From positions 64,638-128,637 of the forward strand of contig NW_014577203.1 in assembly GCF_000485595.1 (NCBI RefSeq): a DNA stretch of 64,000 nt. The letters run 5' to 3'. A program made the position numbers and the translations under genes. This stretch comes from Priapulus caudatus. Taxonomy: Eukaryota > Priapulida > Priapulimorpha > Priapulimorphida > Priapulidae. The number at the start of each line of letters is the position of its first letter. Within the stretch, counting starts at the first letter, position 1. Shown here in pieces: positions 21,256 through 31,298 of the stretch. Under the pieces are notes generated by a model. That model was not told the DNA's origin. It saw nothing but the letters and a program-made list of their open reading frames with translations, and did not search any database.

Positions 21256-22950
21256 TCACCCGTTTCTACCGGGCTTACGGCCCTTGGTGCCACCAATGTC
21301 GCCTCTCTCACAGGTCGCGTACGCCCCCCTCCCCACTTCTACAGTGATGTCATGAGCGGGCGTGTCCCACTCCTGAAAGGGGTGGGCAGGTCGCAAATTA
21401 CTATCGTGCACATCAAACGTGCGGGTACTATCGTCACGCTTAATGCTGACACGCCTCGATGTAAGCTTTTCGATTATCCGATAATGCGCTCTCCATAGAG
21501 AGGCAAACTTACGTGTCTGTGTGCCAGATAAAACCGGGTTGTACCACAGAACCGGGTCGCCTGGCTCGTACTGAAACTGTCTAGCGCGCTGATCGTAAAT
21601 CCGTTTATTTTTCAGCCGTGCAGTTCTAGTGTTTCTCTCGATGTACGTAAATGCTTTGTGAAGTCGCTCTGTTGCGTGCGTATCCGGGTCGTCTGAATCA
21701 GAGAGACGTCTAGGCTTTAGCAATACGTCTATGGGTAGCACAGCGTCACGGCCGTATTGAATGAAGAAAGGCGTGAATTGTGACGTTTCATTAATGGCTG
21801 CGTTGTAAGCAAATAACGCTGCGCCCACATGCAGGTCCCAGCTTGCGTGGTCGCCGTTTTGGCCGATCGCGCACGCTAAAAGCGATGCTAATGTGCGATG
21901 GAATCTTTCGCATTGTCCATTAGACTGTGGATGGTACGGGGCGGTTCGAATGTGGTTTATCCCCAGTAACGTGGTGAGTCGAGACATTGATTTATTAATG
22001 AATTCTAATCCATTGTCTGTGAGTATTGCTCTCGGGCAAGAGTGCTTAGGGATAAAACGATTAATGAATATATCGGTAACTGAGGTCGCACTTTTATAAG
22101 CCATCGGGTACGCCTCAGGATAATTAGAATATAAGTCTAAGAATGTTAGCATATACCTGTGACCCGCTGCTGTAATGGGGTGAGACCCGGTTACATTGAT
22201 TGCTACTACGTCACCAACTTGTCGTGCCTGGGGTGCATGCTTCAACGGCACGCGAACCCTCTGTAATTTACGTGCGTTGCAAGTAACGCATGACTTAATG
22301 TAATGATATACATCCGCAAACATTCGTGGCCAATAGAAACGCGCTGCTATCTTAGAATAAATTTTCCTGAACCCGAGATGACCGCCATAGATGTGATCAT
22401 GAAACTGCTTAAGTATATTTGGGACCAAAACATGCGGTATTGCTAATTGTGGGTCATATTCAGCAAGTGCCGGTTGATTGCTTATGTGGTATAACATGCC
22501 ATCGTCTAGAAAGTACTCAGAAACCAACTGAGCCTCCTTCAACGAGCAGTCCGGCTTACGTAGCATGTCACAGACGCACGACAAAAATGGATCGGCCTTT
22601 TGAAGTGCGCAGAGGTCAGATAACGTGGATGGGAAATCTGCCGCCTGCTGTGCACGGTAATTACGAGTTCTCGGCCTTGCGATAGCCGCGACTAATTTAG
22701 CCGGAGCTGTACATGTGTCCAGCTGCACGGTCCGCTGCCGGTCCGTGTGCGCGTGGGGGGGTGGGGGTAATGGATCAATGACCGCGCTCTCGCCTGCTCG
22801 GTGTGCCCGCTGCGCGGATCCTCCGACGCGTGACAATGCGTCAGCTGGCATCTGTGTGCCCATTGTGTATTCCATGTCACAGCCATACTCAGATATAGCA
22901 ATTGCCCATCTTTGCAATTTAGCGTTGCGCAGCGACTTGGCTTCTAACAA
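21256..22950 (-). CDS. Element B pol, RNase H end and integrase
   Basis: A 564-codon open stretch, not a complete protein. Residues 1-45 are the end of RNase H (tail ...MPADALSR). The integrase zinc finger follows, H186/H191 and C221/C224. The core has Asn at 252 (context VVAINVTGSHP) where Gypsy integrases have the first catalytic Asp, then D312 (TDNGLEF) and E348 (NGQCERF), a DD35E spacing with the first Asp lost. A C-terminal part without clear chromodomain reaches the stop 70 nt before env. The Asp-to-Asn change should abolish strand transfer. Confidence 0.85.
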   Translation of the reverse strand: MLEAKSLRNAKLQRWAIAISEYGCDMEYTMGTQMPADALSRVGGSAQRAHRAGESAVIDPLPPPPHAHTDRQRTVQLDTCTAPAKLVAAIARPRTRNYRAQQAADFPSTLSDLCALQKADPFLSCVCDMLRKPDCSLKEAQLVSEYFLDDGMLYHISNQPALAEYDPQLAIPHVLVPNILKQFHDHIYGGHLGFRKIYSKIAARFYWPRMFADVYHYIKSCVTCNARKLQRVRVPLKHAPQARQVGDVVAINVTGSHPITAAGHRYMLTFLDLYSNYPEAYPMAYKSATSVTDIFINRFIPKHSCPRAILTDNGLEFINKSMSRLTTLLGINHIRTAPYHPQSNGQCERFHRTLASLLACAIGQNGDHASWDLHVGAALFAYNAAINETSQFTPFFIQYGRDAVLPIDVLLKPRRLSDSDDPDTHATERLHKAFTYIERNTRTARLKNKRIYDQRARQFQYEPGDPVLWYNPVLSGTQTRKFASLWRAHYRIIEKLTSRRVSIKRDDSTRTFDVHDSNLRPAHPFQEWDTPAHDITVEVGRGAYATCERGDIGGTKGRKPGRNG

Positions 22951-23474
22951 ATATTTTAATGGTTTATGATCAGTTATGATTTTTTAAGGTGGCCCCTAAT
23001 AGGTGGTGCTTTAATTGTTTCAAAGCGTGGACTATAGCAAAACACTCACGCTCGACTGTCGGCCATCGCATCTGCACGTCTGTAAGCTGTTTACTGAGGT
23101 AATGGACTGGGTGTTCCTTCTGCTCGTCATCGAGCTGGTTTAAACCGCGCCGACTGCATGAGCAGATGCATCACAATACAGGCGGAAAGGTTTAGTGTTA
23201 TCGGCCAACGCGAGAACAGGAGTCTGCGTTAAACGGGCTTTAAGTGTATCCATGGCGAGTTGTGCCTCGTCGTTCCAGACGAACAGCGTATTCTTGTGCG
23301 TGAGTAGATTAAGTGGATGTGCGATCTGTGCGTACCCTTTTATAAATTTCCTATAATAGCTGGATAAACCTAAAAATTGGCGTACTTCCGTAGCGTTTCG
23401 GGGGTTTTCCCAATTTTGAACAGCCTGGACTTTCCCAGCGTCGGGGCTAACACATCCGGGGCTTATCGTGTGGC
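22951..23474 (-). pseudogene. Element B RNase H remnant
   Basis: Minus-strand frames across this interval give RT connection and RNase H blocks (for example RQFLGLSSYYRKFI and an LYCDASA block), broken by a stop near 22,985 (tttttaaggtgg on the plus strand) and a frame change near 23,510. This links the RT and integrase open stretches into one ancestral pol. Confidence 0.65.
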
Positions 23475-24626
23475 CTAAATAAGAGATAGATTCCCGGAGA
23501 AAGAAACACTAGCTCTTATCGTGAGATTGGCCTCATCTAGTCTATCGAATACCTCTGCTAAATCCCGCATGTGTGTCTCGAAATCAGGGGAGAAAATACA
23601 TATATCATCTACATATACCAACGCGCACTTGTGACGTAACCCTCTTAATACATAATCTAATAATCTTTGAAAGTGCGAAGGCGCATTTTTACAGCCGAAA
23701 GGCGTGCGAATATTGTCATACGCGCCTTGTGGAGTAACGAAACACGTCTTGGGGATGTCCGCAGGGTCAACCGGAACTTGAAAACATCCGGACCTCAAAT
23801 CCAGAGTCGTAAATATTTTAGCGGACCCAAGAGCCTGGAGGGCGTCTTCTACGAGAGGTAAGGGATACGTGTCAGTGCGAGTGACTGTGTTCAGTCTCCT
23901 ATAATCAATGCACAATCTTAATTTGCCTGATTTCTTTTTTACCAGTAGAACCCCACTAGACCAAGGGCTCATCGAGGGCCGTATAATCCCATTTTCTAGC
24001 AACTTCTCTACCTCCTTTTGGACTTTCTCTTGTTGATTTAAACTCATACGATACGGGTGAGTTTTGATTGGCTTCGCGTCTCCAGTATCTATTTGAAAAT
24101 GACAAAGGTGTGTGCAACCCAATTGAGCGTCCGTATGTGCAAAAGTACGATCGCGATTCTGCAGAAATGTGAGTAACGTTGCCTTTTGCCGTGGATCAGT
24201 AACATGCCGAGTCAGCGTAGCGTAATCAAATGGTGTGCCGTCAGCTGTAAGTCGACGGGGTACAAAGTTTAAACCTTTACCACCCGAGCATACCGTGCGC
24301 ACCATGCGTGGTTTTGTAGGCTCTACCGAGGCAATTACTACACCCTCTAGTAAACACCTTGGCGTACTTGAGCCGTTCTTAATAACACATTCTACCGTAT
24401 GATGAGCTGATACTATCGCCATCGTAGGCAAGACAATTAGGTTGTCGTTGCGACGAAAAGTCTTAAGCGCTGGCGACCCCTGTATACATAGTAAGGTGCC
24501 CTCTTGAATACCTCTAGATACCCATAAGACACATTTATGCGAGGTGGCTGCGGGCAAAGTAACCTTTTGTGCAAGCGTTGCTAACTGCGCAGGCCATGAC
24601 CACCCGTGGCCATTAGGCATTATCAA
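23475..24626 (-). CDS. Element B reverse transcriptase
   Basis: A 383-codon frame. RT motifs in order include SPWSSGVLLVKKKSGKLRLC, IDYRRLN, FTTLDLRSGCFQVPV, TPFGCKNAPSHFQRL and the catalytic YVDDICIF. Both Asp of the YxDD box are present. The frame runs out at a frameshift just after DEANLTIRA, so the RT/RNase H polyprotein is broken there. It overlaps the end of the protease frame by a few bases. Confidence 0.88.
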   Translation of the reverse strand: MIMPNGHGWSWPAQLATLAQKVTLPAATSHKCVLWVSRGIQEGTLLCIQGSPALKTFRRNDNLIVLPTMAIVSAHHTVECVIKNGSSTPRCLLEGVVIASVEPTKPRMVRTVCSGGKGLNFVPRRLTADGTPFDYATLTRHVTDPRQKATLLTFLQNRDRTFAHTDAQLGCTHLCHFQIDTGDAKPIKTHPYRMSLNQQEKVQKEVEKLLENGIIRPSMSPWSSGVLLVKKKSGKLRLCIDYRRLNTVTRTDTYPLPLVEDALQALGSAKIFTTLDLRSGCFQVPVDPADIPKTCFVTPQGAYDNIRTPFGCKNAPSHFQRLLDYVLRGLRHKCALVYVDDICIFSPDFETHMRDLAEVFDRLDEANLTIRASVSFSGNLSLI

Positions 24627-25148
24627 GGGAATAATATGCTCAATATACCCGCATTTAAATCAATGAGTACGCCTGCGTGGGTGAGAAAATCTGCTCCTAA
24701 TACGAAATCTCTCGGTAGTCGACGAACGGCGTAGCAGTCATGTTCTGCTGTAACCCTCCCTAACGAAATCTTAAGGGAGGTGGCCCCTACCATACTCAAT
24801 TGCTGGCCTAATATTGATACCAAGTGGGTGGCGCATTGAACCGCCGGTACAAAACCCGCCTTCATCCGCACACGCCGCGCTAATCTGTTCCACGCTTTGA
24901 CTGACCAGCGTGACGTCACTACCAGTGTCAACCAAAGCCGACAGACTCAACGGCCCTATCTGAATCGTACACATCGGCGCACAAGTTCTGTGTGCCCCAG
25001 TTTCTTTGCTACGCGATAAACCCCCACCTTTCTCTACTGCCGACGCTGCATGAGCGGTGGGGGGTGGCGCGTTTCCCGGCTGTCTATTAGGCATGCTCAT
25101 CCGACAATCCCGTGCAAAGTGCCCCTGACGGCCGCAGTGAAAACACAT
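24623..25148 (-). pseudogene. Element B nucleocapsid zinc knuckle and protease
   Basis: Frame 25,148-24,771 starts MCFHCGRQGHFARDC, a CCHC knuckle, and carries the aspartic protease active site ALVDTGSDVTLVS. The protease continues in another frame (24,931-24,623; blocks LPRDFVLGADFLTHAGVLID). At least one frameshift therefore lies within protease. Confidence 0.8.
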
Positions 25149-25388
25149 CGTCTCGCGTCGCTACTCGAGCGCGACGTTGTGACCGTGGTGGGCGAAATTC
25201 TACCGAGCCAGGTTGTGAATCTGGGTTAGGTAGATATCCGATACATGCCCGAGCCGTGGGGTTAACCCAACGACTGGGGGCACGGATCTCTCACCGTTAT
25301 TCTGGTAATTAAACCGCGTCGCGTTACGTGGCCCCCGTGCATTACCATCGCGCCGCTTTTCGCTTTGTGTCATCAATGAACACAAATT

Positions 25389-25579
25389 AGTGCAAACTTA
25401 ACTCAACCTGGGCCCACTCCAATGCGGCTCGCCAATCAGCAAAACTCGGGCCCACTATCGAACGATCGCCCATGAACCGTGGGATGGATTGCCGCACCTC
25501 TGCTACCCGTAAAGCTCGACTTAGCGAACCTGCTGCCGTATCTATGCATGGCTGCAGTGAATTTGAAAAGATAACCAAA
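25389..25579 (-). pseudogene. Element B truncated gag
   Basis: Directly after the 5' LTR the minus strand reads a gag segment (SLSRALRVAEVRQSIPRF, DWRAALEWAQVELSLH), then a stop. The same segment occurs in element D gag (AVDKSMRAAEFRATLPKF, QWEAALQWARLQLHLTDK). In D it lies about 65 codons inside gag, so B has lost its leader, primer-binding site and gag start, and most of gag after this point up to the zinc knuckle. Confidence 0.7.
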
Positions 25580-26064
25580 TGTAACCTCGTACTTCTAGGG
25601 TGAGGTACAAGATCAGTAAGAGTAGAGCATAGCAACAGCGTAAGATAAGAAGTAAAACACGAACTAGTAAAGTAACGTACCACAAACAGTTGTATTAGAC
25701 ATAATAGACCGACAAGCAGAGAGCAGATACGTAAGACTGAATGCGTAAAGATACGTGACAGTCAAACCAACAGAGGAGAAGTGCCTCTTGCTCTCTCTCT
25801 CCCAGCTCTCTTAAATCTAGCCGGACTTGTTGTTCGACCTTCCTACGACGTGCGCCGGCTGCGGGTTATAATAGATTATCCCGCACTCCGGCCCACTTGT
25901 TGACGTCGTTAGCTACCTTATTGCTTCTGTTATTACCTTCAGCCTGCATCGCGTGTGAACCGAATATCTCATCTATTCCCCAGATTTGTCAACAACGCGA
26001 CCCGCATGGCCTTATGCCAAACTAACAGTAATTAATAAGGTATGATGAAACCAGCTCCGTTACA
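25580..26064 (-). repeat. Element B 5' LTR
   Basis: 485 bp with ends TGTAAC and GTTACA on the plus strand. Next to CATG at 26,065 it keeps the full outer end that the other LTR lacks. About 5.4 percent substitutions against 18,039-18,505, seven of them clustered near 25,705-25,730. Confidence 0.9.
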
Positions 26065-26230
26065 CATGCAACCGCGATCGGTGATATACACGCAACCTGA
26101 ATGGAACAGAACATTCTGGGTAAGGAAATAAAAGAGCAGTAATGGCGGTATTAGCTATTGCTTTGTTTGTGACCGATTCAATTCGTGTTTGTGTTAAATC
26201 ACGTTATTAATTAGTGCCATCGACGTTATA
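26065..26230 (+). repeat. Gypsy-A 5' LTR, second part
   Basis: Starts with the second CATG copy and matches 32,521-32,686 with six substitutions. Ends cgacgttata at 26,230. It is followed by at and a primer-binding site starting tggcgacgagga. Confidence 0.93.
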
Positions 26231-26262
26231 ATTGGCGACGAGGATAAAAGAAACAGACTCTA

Positions 26263-27110
26263 GTGATCGCAGAAACTGTGGAACAAACGATAATGGTGAT
26301 GCAGCTAGATGTTATCGGTTTGCAACCGTTTGACTGTAAAGGCGATTCGACAAATGTGTCACCACGCTGGAAACGTTGGCGAAAATCATTTGAGTATTTC
26401 GTGGTAGTGAAAGGAGTAACGGACATTCCACAAAAGAAGGCTATGTTGTTACTATTATGCTGGCATAGACGTTCAGGAACTATTCGAGACATTACCGATC
26501 GTGCCAGTGGCAGAAGGAGATGATTCGCAGGACGAATACACGGCAGCTATGGGCAATTTGGTTAAATATTTTATATAATATATTTCACCTCTCGTCAACA
26601 TTCCGTATGAACGGCACGTTTTCAGGCAGATGAAGCAAAACGAAGGTGAGACCATAGACCAGTTCGTTACGAGATTGACGTACCAGGCAGAGATGTGTGA
26701 CTTTCAGGACAAGAAATCTGAGCAAATACGAGATCAGGTTATTAACAAGTGTAGGTCGTCAGTGCTGCATAGAAAGCTGTTAGAAAGGGGAGGAGATCTG
26801 AAACTTGATAAATTGCAAGGTTTAGCACGAGCAATGGAAGTCGCAGAAGTGCAGGCTCGTCAGATGGAATACAAACCTGTCGTTAACGCCATACAAGATG
26901 GGGCAAGGCCCAAGTGGAAACAAAAGGGTAAGAACCTGAATGCCGGACAGAATAAGTGTTTTCGTTGAAATAACGAGGGCCATTATGCACGTGACCCCAA
27001 TTGCCCAGCACGCAATTCGACGAGTCATAAATGTGGACATATCGGACATTTTACAATTGTATGCAATACCAAGCAGGTTCGTGGTCGGCCCAGTGTACAT
27101 GGACGTTCGA
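26263..27110 (+). pseudogene. Gypsy-A gag with zinc knuckles
   Basis: The frame at 26,263 gives a Mag-like gag start (VIGLQPFDCKGDSTNVSPRW, KSFEYFVVVKGV). It resumes at 26,630 (MKQNEGETIDQFVTRLTYQA, CDFQDKKSEQIRDQVI). At 26,955-27,065 two CCHC-like units follow (GHYARDPNCP and CGHIGHFTIVC); a TGA replaces the second Cys of the first unit. Two frame changes separate the parts, so no full-length Gag can be made. Confidence 0.75.
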
Positions 27111-27239
27111 GTGCACCCAGTGCACGTGGATATTCGAGTGCACGAGGGAGAGGAGGATCACGAAGTGGAAGAGGGTGGAAGCGTGACGATTGTAGAAATG
27201 TGGAGACACGAGACGACAAGGCCCAAGAATCTGACTATG

Positions 27240-28841
27240 CATTTTCTGTTAACACTAGTCACGGATACGGTTCACAGCAAGTGTGTGATCGGCATCAAAG
27301 TTTGCGGTGTGTCATCCGAAGTAGTAGTCGACTCGGGTTCGACGTGAAATATCGTCAACATGGACACATGGGAGGCGCTGAAATGACAGAAAATCGTTTG
27401 CACCTCAGAGAAATCTGACAAACTGTTCTATGCATACGGGTCGAGGACCCCACTTCACACACTGGGGAAATTCAAAGGCAGAGTTTGTAGTCATTCATGG
27501 CAACGGACAACCTATCTTGGGTTGTCAAACTCCAGAACAGTTGGGGATTCTCAAAGTTGGGTTAGACATCAATAACATTGCGATGTCTGACAACGCTGAC
27601 ATTGTAGATACATACAAAGACTGTTTCGAGGGTTTTGGTAAGCTGAAATACTACCAAGCCAAGATTTACATTGACGAAAATGTGAAACCAGTAGCACAAA
27701 ATGTCAGGCGTATCCCGTTTGGTATTCGTGACAGAGTGGAAGACAAATTGAAGGAACTGTTGGACATGGACATCATTGAAGAAACGATGGACCGACACCG
27801 TGGGTGAGCCCGGTAGTGGTTGTGCCGAAATCGTCGGGAGACGCAAGATTATGTGTTGACATGCGATGCGCTAATGAGGCTGTGATTCGTGAGAGGCACA
27901 CAATTCCGACTGTAGATGAAGTCCTACAAAACATGAACCAGAGCATAGTGTATAGCCAGCTCGACCTAAAGTATGGGTTCCATTAGATCGAGTTAGAACC
28001 AGACTCGCGAGGTATAACAATGTTCGCAACACATAAGGGGCTGTTCAGATATAAAAGATTAATGTTTGGGATAAGTTCGGCTCCAGAACTGTACCAGCAT
28101 ATTATCCAGCAGGTAATCCAAGGGTGTGAGGGAGCACACAATATTTCCGACAACATCATTGTTCACGGGCGAACAAGGGAGGAACATGATCAGAGATTGG
28201 TCAAGGTGTTCGAGAGATTGAGAGAAAAGGGACTGACTCTCAACAAAGACAAATGCGAGTTTAGAATGTCGCAGCTCGTATTCATGGGACATATCTTGTC
28301 CGAGAAAGGGCCGGCCGAAAGTAAGGTCAATGCCATAACTGAAGCCAGGAAGCCAGAATCGGTAGCTGAAGTGCACAGTTTTCTAGGGCTTGTGAATTTT
28401 TGTGCACGGTACATCCCAGACATGGCAACAACTTCGGAGCCGATGAGACGACTGGTGAGGAAATCAGTTCCGTTCACCTGGGGTTGGGAACAGAAACAGT
28501 CGTTTCAGAAATTGAAACAGAAATTAGCAGACGCAGACACGCTGGCATTTTTCGACAAAGATGCCAAGACGCAGATTGTGGCAGACGCGAGCCCAGTCGG
28601 TTTAGGGGCTGTGTTGCTGCAGGAGCAAGGAGGGAACAGACGTGTAGTGAGCTACGCCAGCAGGAGCCTAACTGATGTAGAGCGCAGATACTCCCAAACT
28701 GAGAAGGAGGCTCTCGCATTGGTGTGGGCCTGCGAGCGTTTCCACTCATATCTATATGATATTGAATTCGAGATGTTGACAGATCATGAACCGTTGGAGG
28801 TGATTTACTCCAAAACGTCGAAACCCTTCAGCACGCATTGA
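27240..28841 (+). pseudogene. Gypsy-A protease, reverse transcriptase, RNase H
   Basis: The protease site SSEVVVDSGST ends in a stop near 27,347. RT begins in frame 27,430 (KPVAQNVRRIPFGIRDRVED), changes frame at about 27,805 (SPVVVVPKSSGDARLCVDMR), has a TAG at 27,985-27,987 and goes on at 28,020 (GLFRYKRLMFGISSAPELYQ). The YxDD box reads ISDNIIVHG, so the second catalytic Asp is Asn. RNase H follows (QIVADASPVGLGAVLLQEQG, YSQTEKEALALVWACERF, LTDHEPLE). The sequence is a typical Gypsy pol, inactive. Confidence 0.88.
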
Positions 28842-29478
28842 ACGGTGGGTCTTGAGACTGCAACCATACAAGTATATCGTGACCTGGATACCTGGCTCCA
28901 AGAACATCGCAGATGTTTTGTCGCGTCTGACGACGGACAATTCGTCAAAACGTGTGAACGTCGAAGATGAATACATCCGATTTGTGGTGGTGAACGCAGC
29001 ACCACAAGCAATACCGGTCAAAGAAATCGAACGAGAATCTGCGAACGATCCAGAATTCGCGGACTTGAGAGGGTGTGTCCAGACAGGTGACTGGCAAAGC
29101 TGTCCATCGGGTTACACAGGAGTAGTACGTTATGAACTAACGACGCTGGGACAGCTTATTTGGAGAGGGACTAAATTAGTAATACCAACCTCACTGAGGA
29201 AGAGAACGGTACAATTGGCACATGAGGGCCACCAGGGCATTGTTAAGACTAAACAGAGACTACGAACCAAAGTGTGGTGGCCTGGTATTGATCGTGCGGC
29301 AGAAACACGTGTGTAGAACGTGTCACGAGTGTCAATTGGTAGGGACGCCTTCTCCACCAGAACCGCTTAAGAGAACGGAGTTGCCAACAGCACCCTGGCA
29401 GGATCTAGCAGCAAATCTGCTTGGACCAATGCCAACAGGGGAATATCTGCTGGTAGTCGTCGATTATTACAGCCGTTA
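28842..29478 (+). pseudogene. Gypsy-A RNase H tail and integrase, first part
   Basis: After a frame change near 28,845 the RNase H tail reads TWIPGSKNIADVLSRLT. The integrase zinc-finger region comes next (HEGHQGIVKTKQRLR, WWPGIDR, CRTCHECQ) with one more frameshift near 29,310. The core starts APWQDLAANLLGPMPTGEY: Asn replaces the first catalytic Asp. It stops at the Tyr-Ser-Arg of the next block, where the DNA transposon is inserted at TA (29,477-29,478). Confidence 0.85.
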
Positions 29479-29575
29479 CCGTATTCCCTCGAATAATAGC
29501 CCCTGCTTGAATAAAGGCATGTGTGATTAAGGGCCGGGGGGTAAAGATTTTAAATAAATAAACGCTTGGGCCTGA

Positions 29576-29722
29576 ATAGTCGCCGGGGGTGATGATGTAT
29601 ATACTGCCCCTGCAGATGAAGATGGCAGTGAAGAAGCCGACGAAAACGAACTTGTTGTTCATGATGATGAGAGCGACGACGAAGACAACATTCCTCTAGC
29701 AGACTTTATAATGCGTTTATAA
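29576..29722 (+). pseudogene. Transposase C-terminal fragment (pogo/Tigger-like tail)
   Basis: An open stretch of 48 codons following a TGA and ending TAA. It is strongly acidic and closes with ESDDEDNIPLADFIMRL. Acidic tails ending in a hydrophobic Leu-rich motif are common at the C-terminus of pogo/Jerky-type DDE transposases. The catalytic domain is absent, as expected for an internally deleted copy. Assignment is by style of the tail and TA duplication only. Confidence 0.5.
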
Positions 29723-29905
29723 TGCGTGCTTGAACTATTTTATGATGTTGACAAACATTTACTATATTTTTGCTGGTTAATTTCATCAGTTTTTATGTTT
29801 TATATAGTGTGATGTAATTGTTCATCAAATAAAGTGCCATTGTTCCATGCGGTGAATTCTCTCTAACGGGTTTTTAATTACTTTCAGTTGTTTTGATAAC
29901 AAGCA

Positions 29906-31035
29906 GGGGCCGGATTCATCAACGTTGCGTAAAGTGTATTGCGTACACCGAGTTTCTACGAAGTACGTACGTAAAGCTCGTAGGTGCGATTCATCAACGC
30001 AGCGTAGCACCTGCGTACGCAAATGTTGATGAATTCCAGTGTAAATCTACTACGCCATCGTGGCTGCTGTCTGTTGAGGGGCGTGCCTAGCATAAACCAA
30101 TCACACTGTGCGAAACATACCGATAGGAACCCAACTGACGCCTCTCTTGTATTTAAACCATATGGCTCGTCTAGCTCTGTCTACATGAGTGCTGGGGGAT
30201 GTGATAGTGTCCACATTTTCGTTTGTATGATTTCGTTTAACACTCATGAAAGCAGCGACACGTACACGTCCGTGCGTGCGTGTGTACGTACACGTGCGTG
30301 CGTGCGTGCGTGATTGTACACGTGTGCGTGCGTGCGTGTGCACATACACGTGCGTGCGTGTGTGTGTACGTACACGTGCGTGCGTGCGTGTGTGCGTTCG
30401 TGTCACGTACACGTGCGTGCGTGCATGTGCACGTCCGTGCGTGTGTGTGCACGTACACGTACGTGCGTGTGCACGTACACATGCGTGCGTGCGTGCGTGC
30501 GTGTGTACGTACACGGGCGTGCGACACGCACGTACATGTGCGTGCGTGCTTGTGCACGTGTGCGTGCGTGCGTGTGCACGTACACGTGTGTGCGTGTGCA
30601 CGTACACGTGCGTGCATGTGCACGTACAAGTGCGTGCGTGTGCACGTACACGGCTAACTATGAACTCGCTTATAACGAAAACAATGCCAAGCTATGACAA
30701 AAGAAGCGTCAAAGGCGCCGCCTGTCTGTGTAGTATGGTAATTATTTATTTATTTCTAGTTGAGTAGTAATTTTATGTTTTCTTAATAAAATAATGTATG
30801 CTGCGGTATGCTGGAAACACCTGTGGAAATTTCGAGTGGTTTACGGCATCTCGTCAGCTCGTGTAAAGTTACGCAAAGGTTTACGTAAATTTTAGCTTGA
30901 TGAATCGCACCTAAAACGGCCTCACTAAAAATTTACTAAATAGTTGTGTTGATGAATCGCAACTAAGCAACGTCGATTGCGTACACAAGATTTACGCAAA
31001 ATATTTTGCGTACGCAGCTTGGTGAATCTACCCCC
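29906..31035. mobile_element. Inverted-repeat element inside the TA transposon
   Basis: Left end GGGGCCGGATTCATCAA and right end (reverse complement) GGGGGTAGATTCACCAA, each followed by tgcgta-rich subterminal repeats. The gattcatcaac/gatgaatcgca motif occurs at least twice near each end. The centre is a minisatellite (30,250-30,655). No ORF other than repeat translation. No clear target duplication. Confidence 0.65.
30250..30655. repeat. Alternating purine-pyrimidine minisatellite (GTGCACGTACAC units)
   Basis: About 400 bp of (CGTG)n/(CACGTACACGTG) units with a loose 20-40 bp period and internal palindromes at each cacgtacacgtg. It is almost strictly alternating purine and pyrimidine. All the Arg/Val/Cys- and His/Thr-rich ORFs on both strands are translations of this repeat. 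Confidence 0.9.
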
Positions 31036-31298
31036 AGGTGCGGACCGTGCGAACGTCGCCAGAGTAAAACAAAACTTCGTTCAAAGAAAATGTTTTGGCT
31101 GAATTTTTGCACGAAAAAACAGGCTTGTCTTTAGATTAATTATATTACGAAGGAAATAAATCAAATACCGGGTGTAGCATGCAGTAAAACAATAGAATTA
31201 ACGCCCCTGCCTGAATAAAGGCATGCTTGAATAGGCGACAGGGTCATTACTGTGACGAAAACAATAAACGCCCGGCGTTTATTCGAGGGAATACGGTA

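Larger units (their letters stand above)
18039..26064 (-). mobile_element. Envelope-bearing Ty3/Gypsy element B
   Basis: An 8,026-bp minus-strand element inserted in the 5' LTR of element A, flanked by CATG (18,035-18,038 and 26,065-26,068). Deleting it with one CATG exactly rebuilds the A LTR. LTR ends are TGTAAC...GTTACA. Internal order from the right: gag fragment, zinc knuckle and protease, reverse transcriptase, RNase H remnant, integrase, env. Gag and pol are broken, and the leader with the primer-binding site appears to be deleted. The env frame is intact. It is related to element D (49,136-61,838) in both gag and env. Confidence 0.92.
29479..31296. mobile_element. TA-duplicating DNA transposon, internally deleted
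   Basis: Inverted ends CCGTATTCCCTCGAATAA (29,479) and its complement ending at 31,296 are flanked by TA on both sides. Removing the element with one TA joins the integrase codons of Gypsy-A in frame. A second inverted pair (cctgaataaaggcatg) lies inside each end. One C-terminal coding fragment survives at 29,576-29,722. TA duplication plus that acidic tail fit the Tc1/mariner-pogo superfamily. The element is split by another inverted-repeat element at 29,906-31,035. Confidence 0.8.

Noticed and set aside
30250..30655. CRISPR-like array
   Set aside because: Units are not separated by unique spacers, periods vary, and the genome is eukaryotic.
30246..30767. Cys/Arg/Val-rich and His/Thr-rich ORFs on both strands
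   Set aside because: Direct translations of the GTGCACGTACAC minisatellite.
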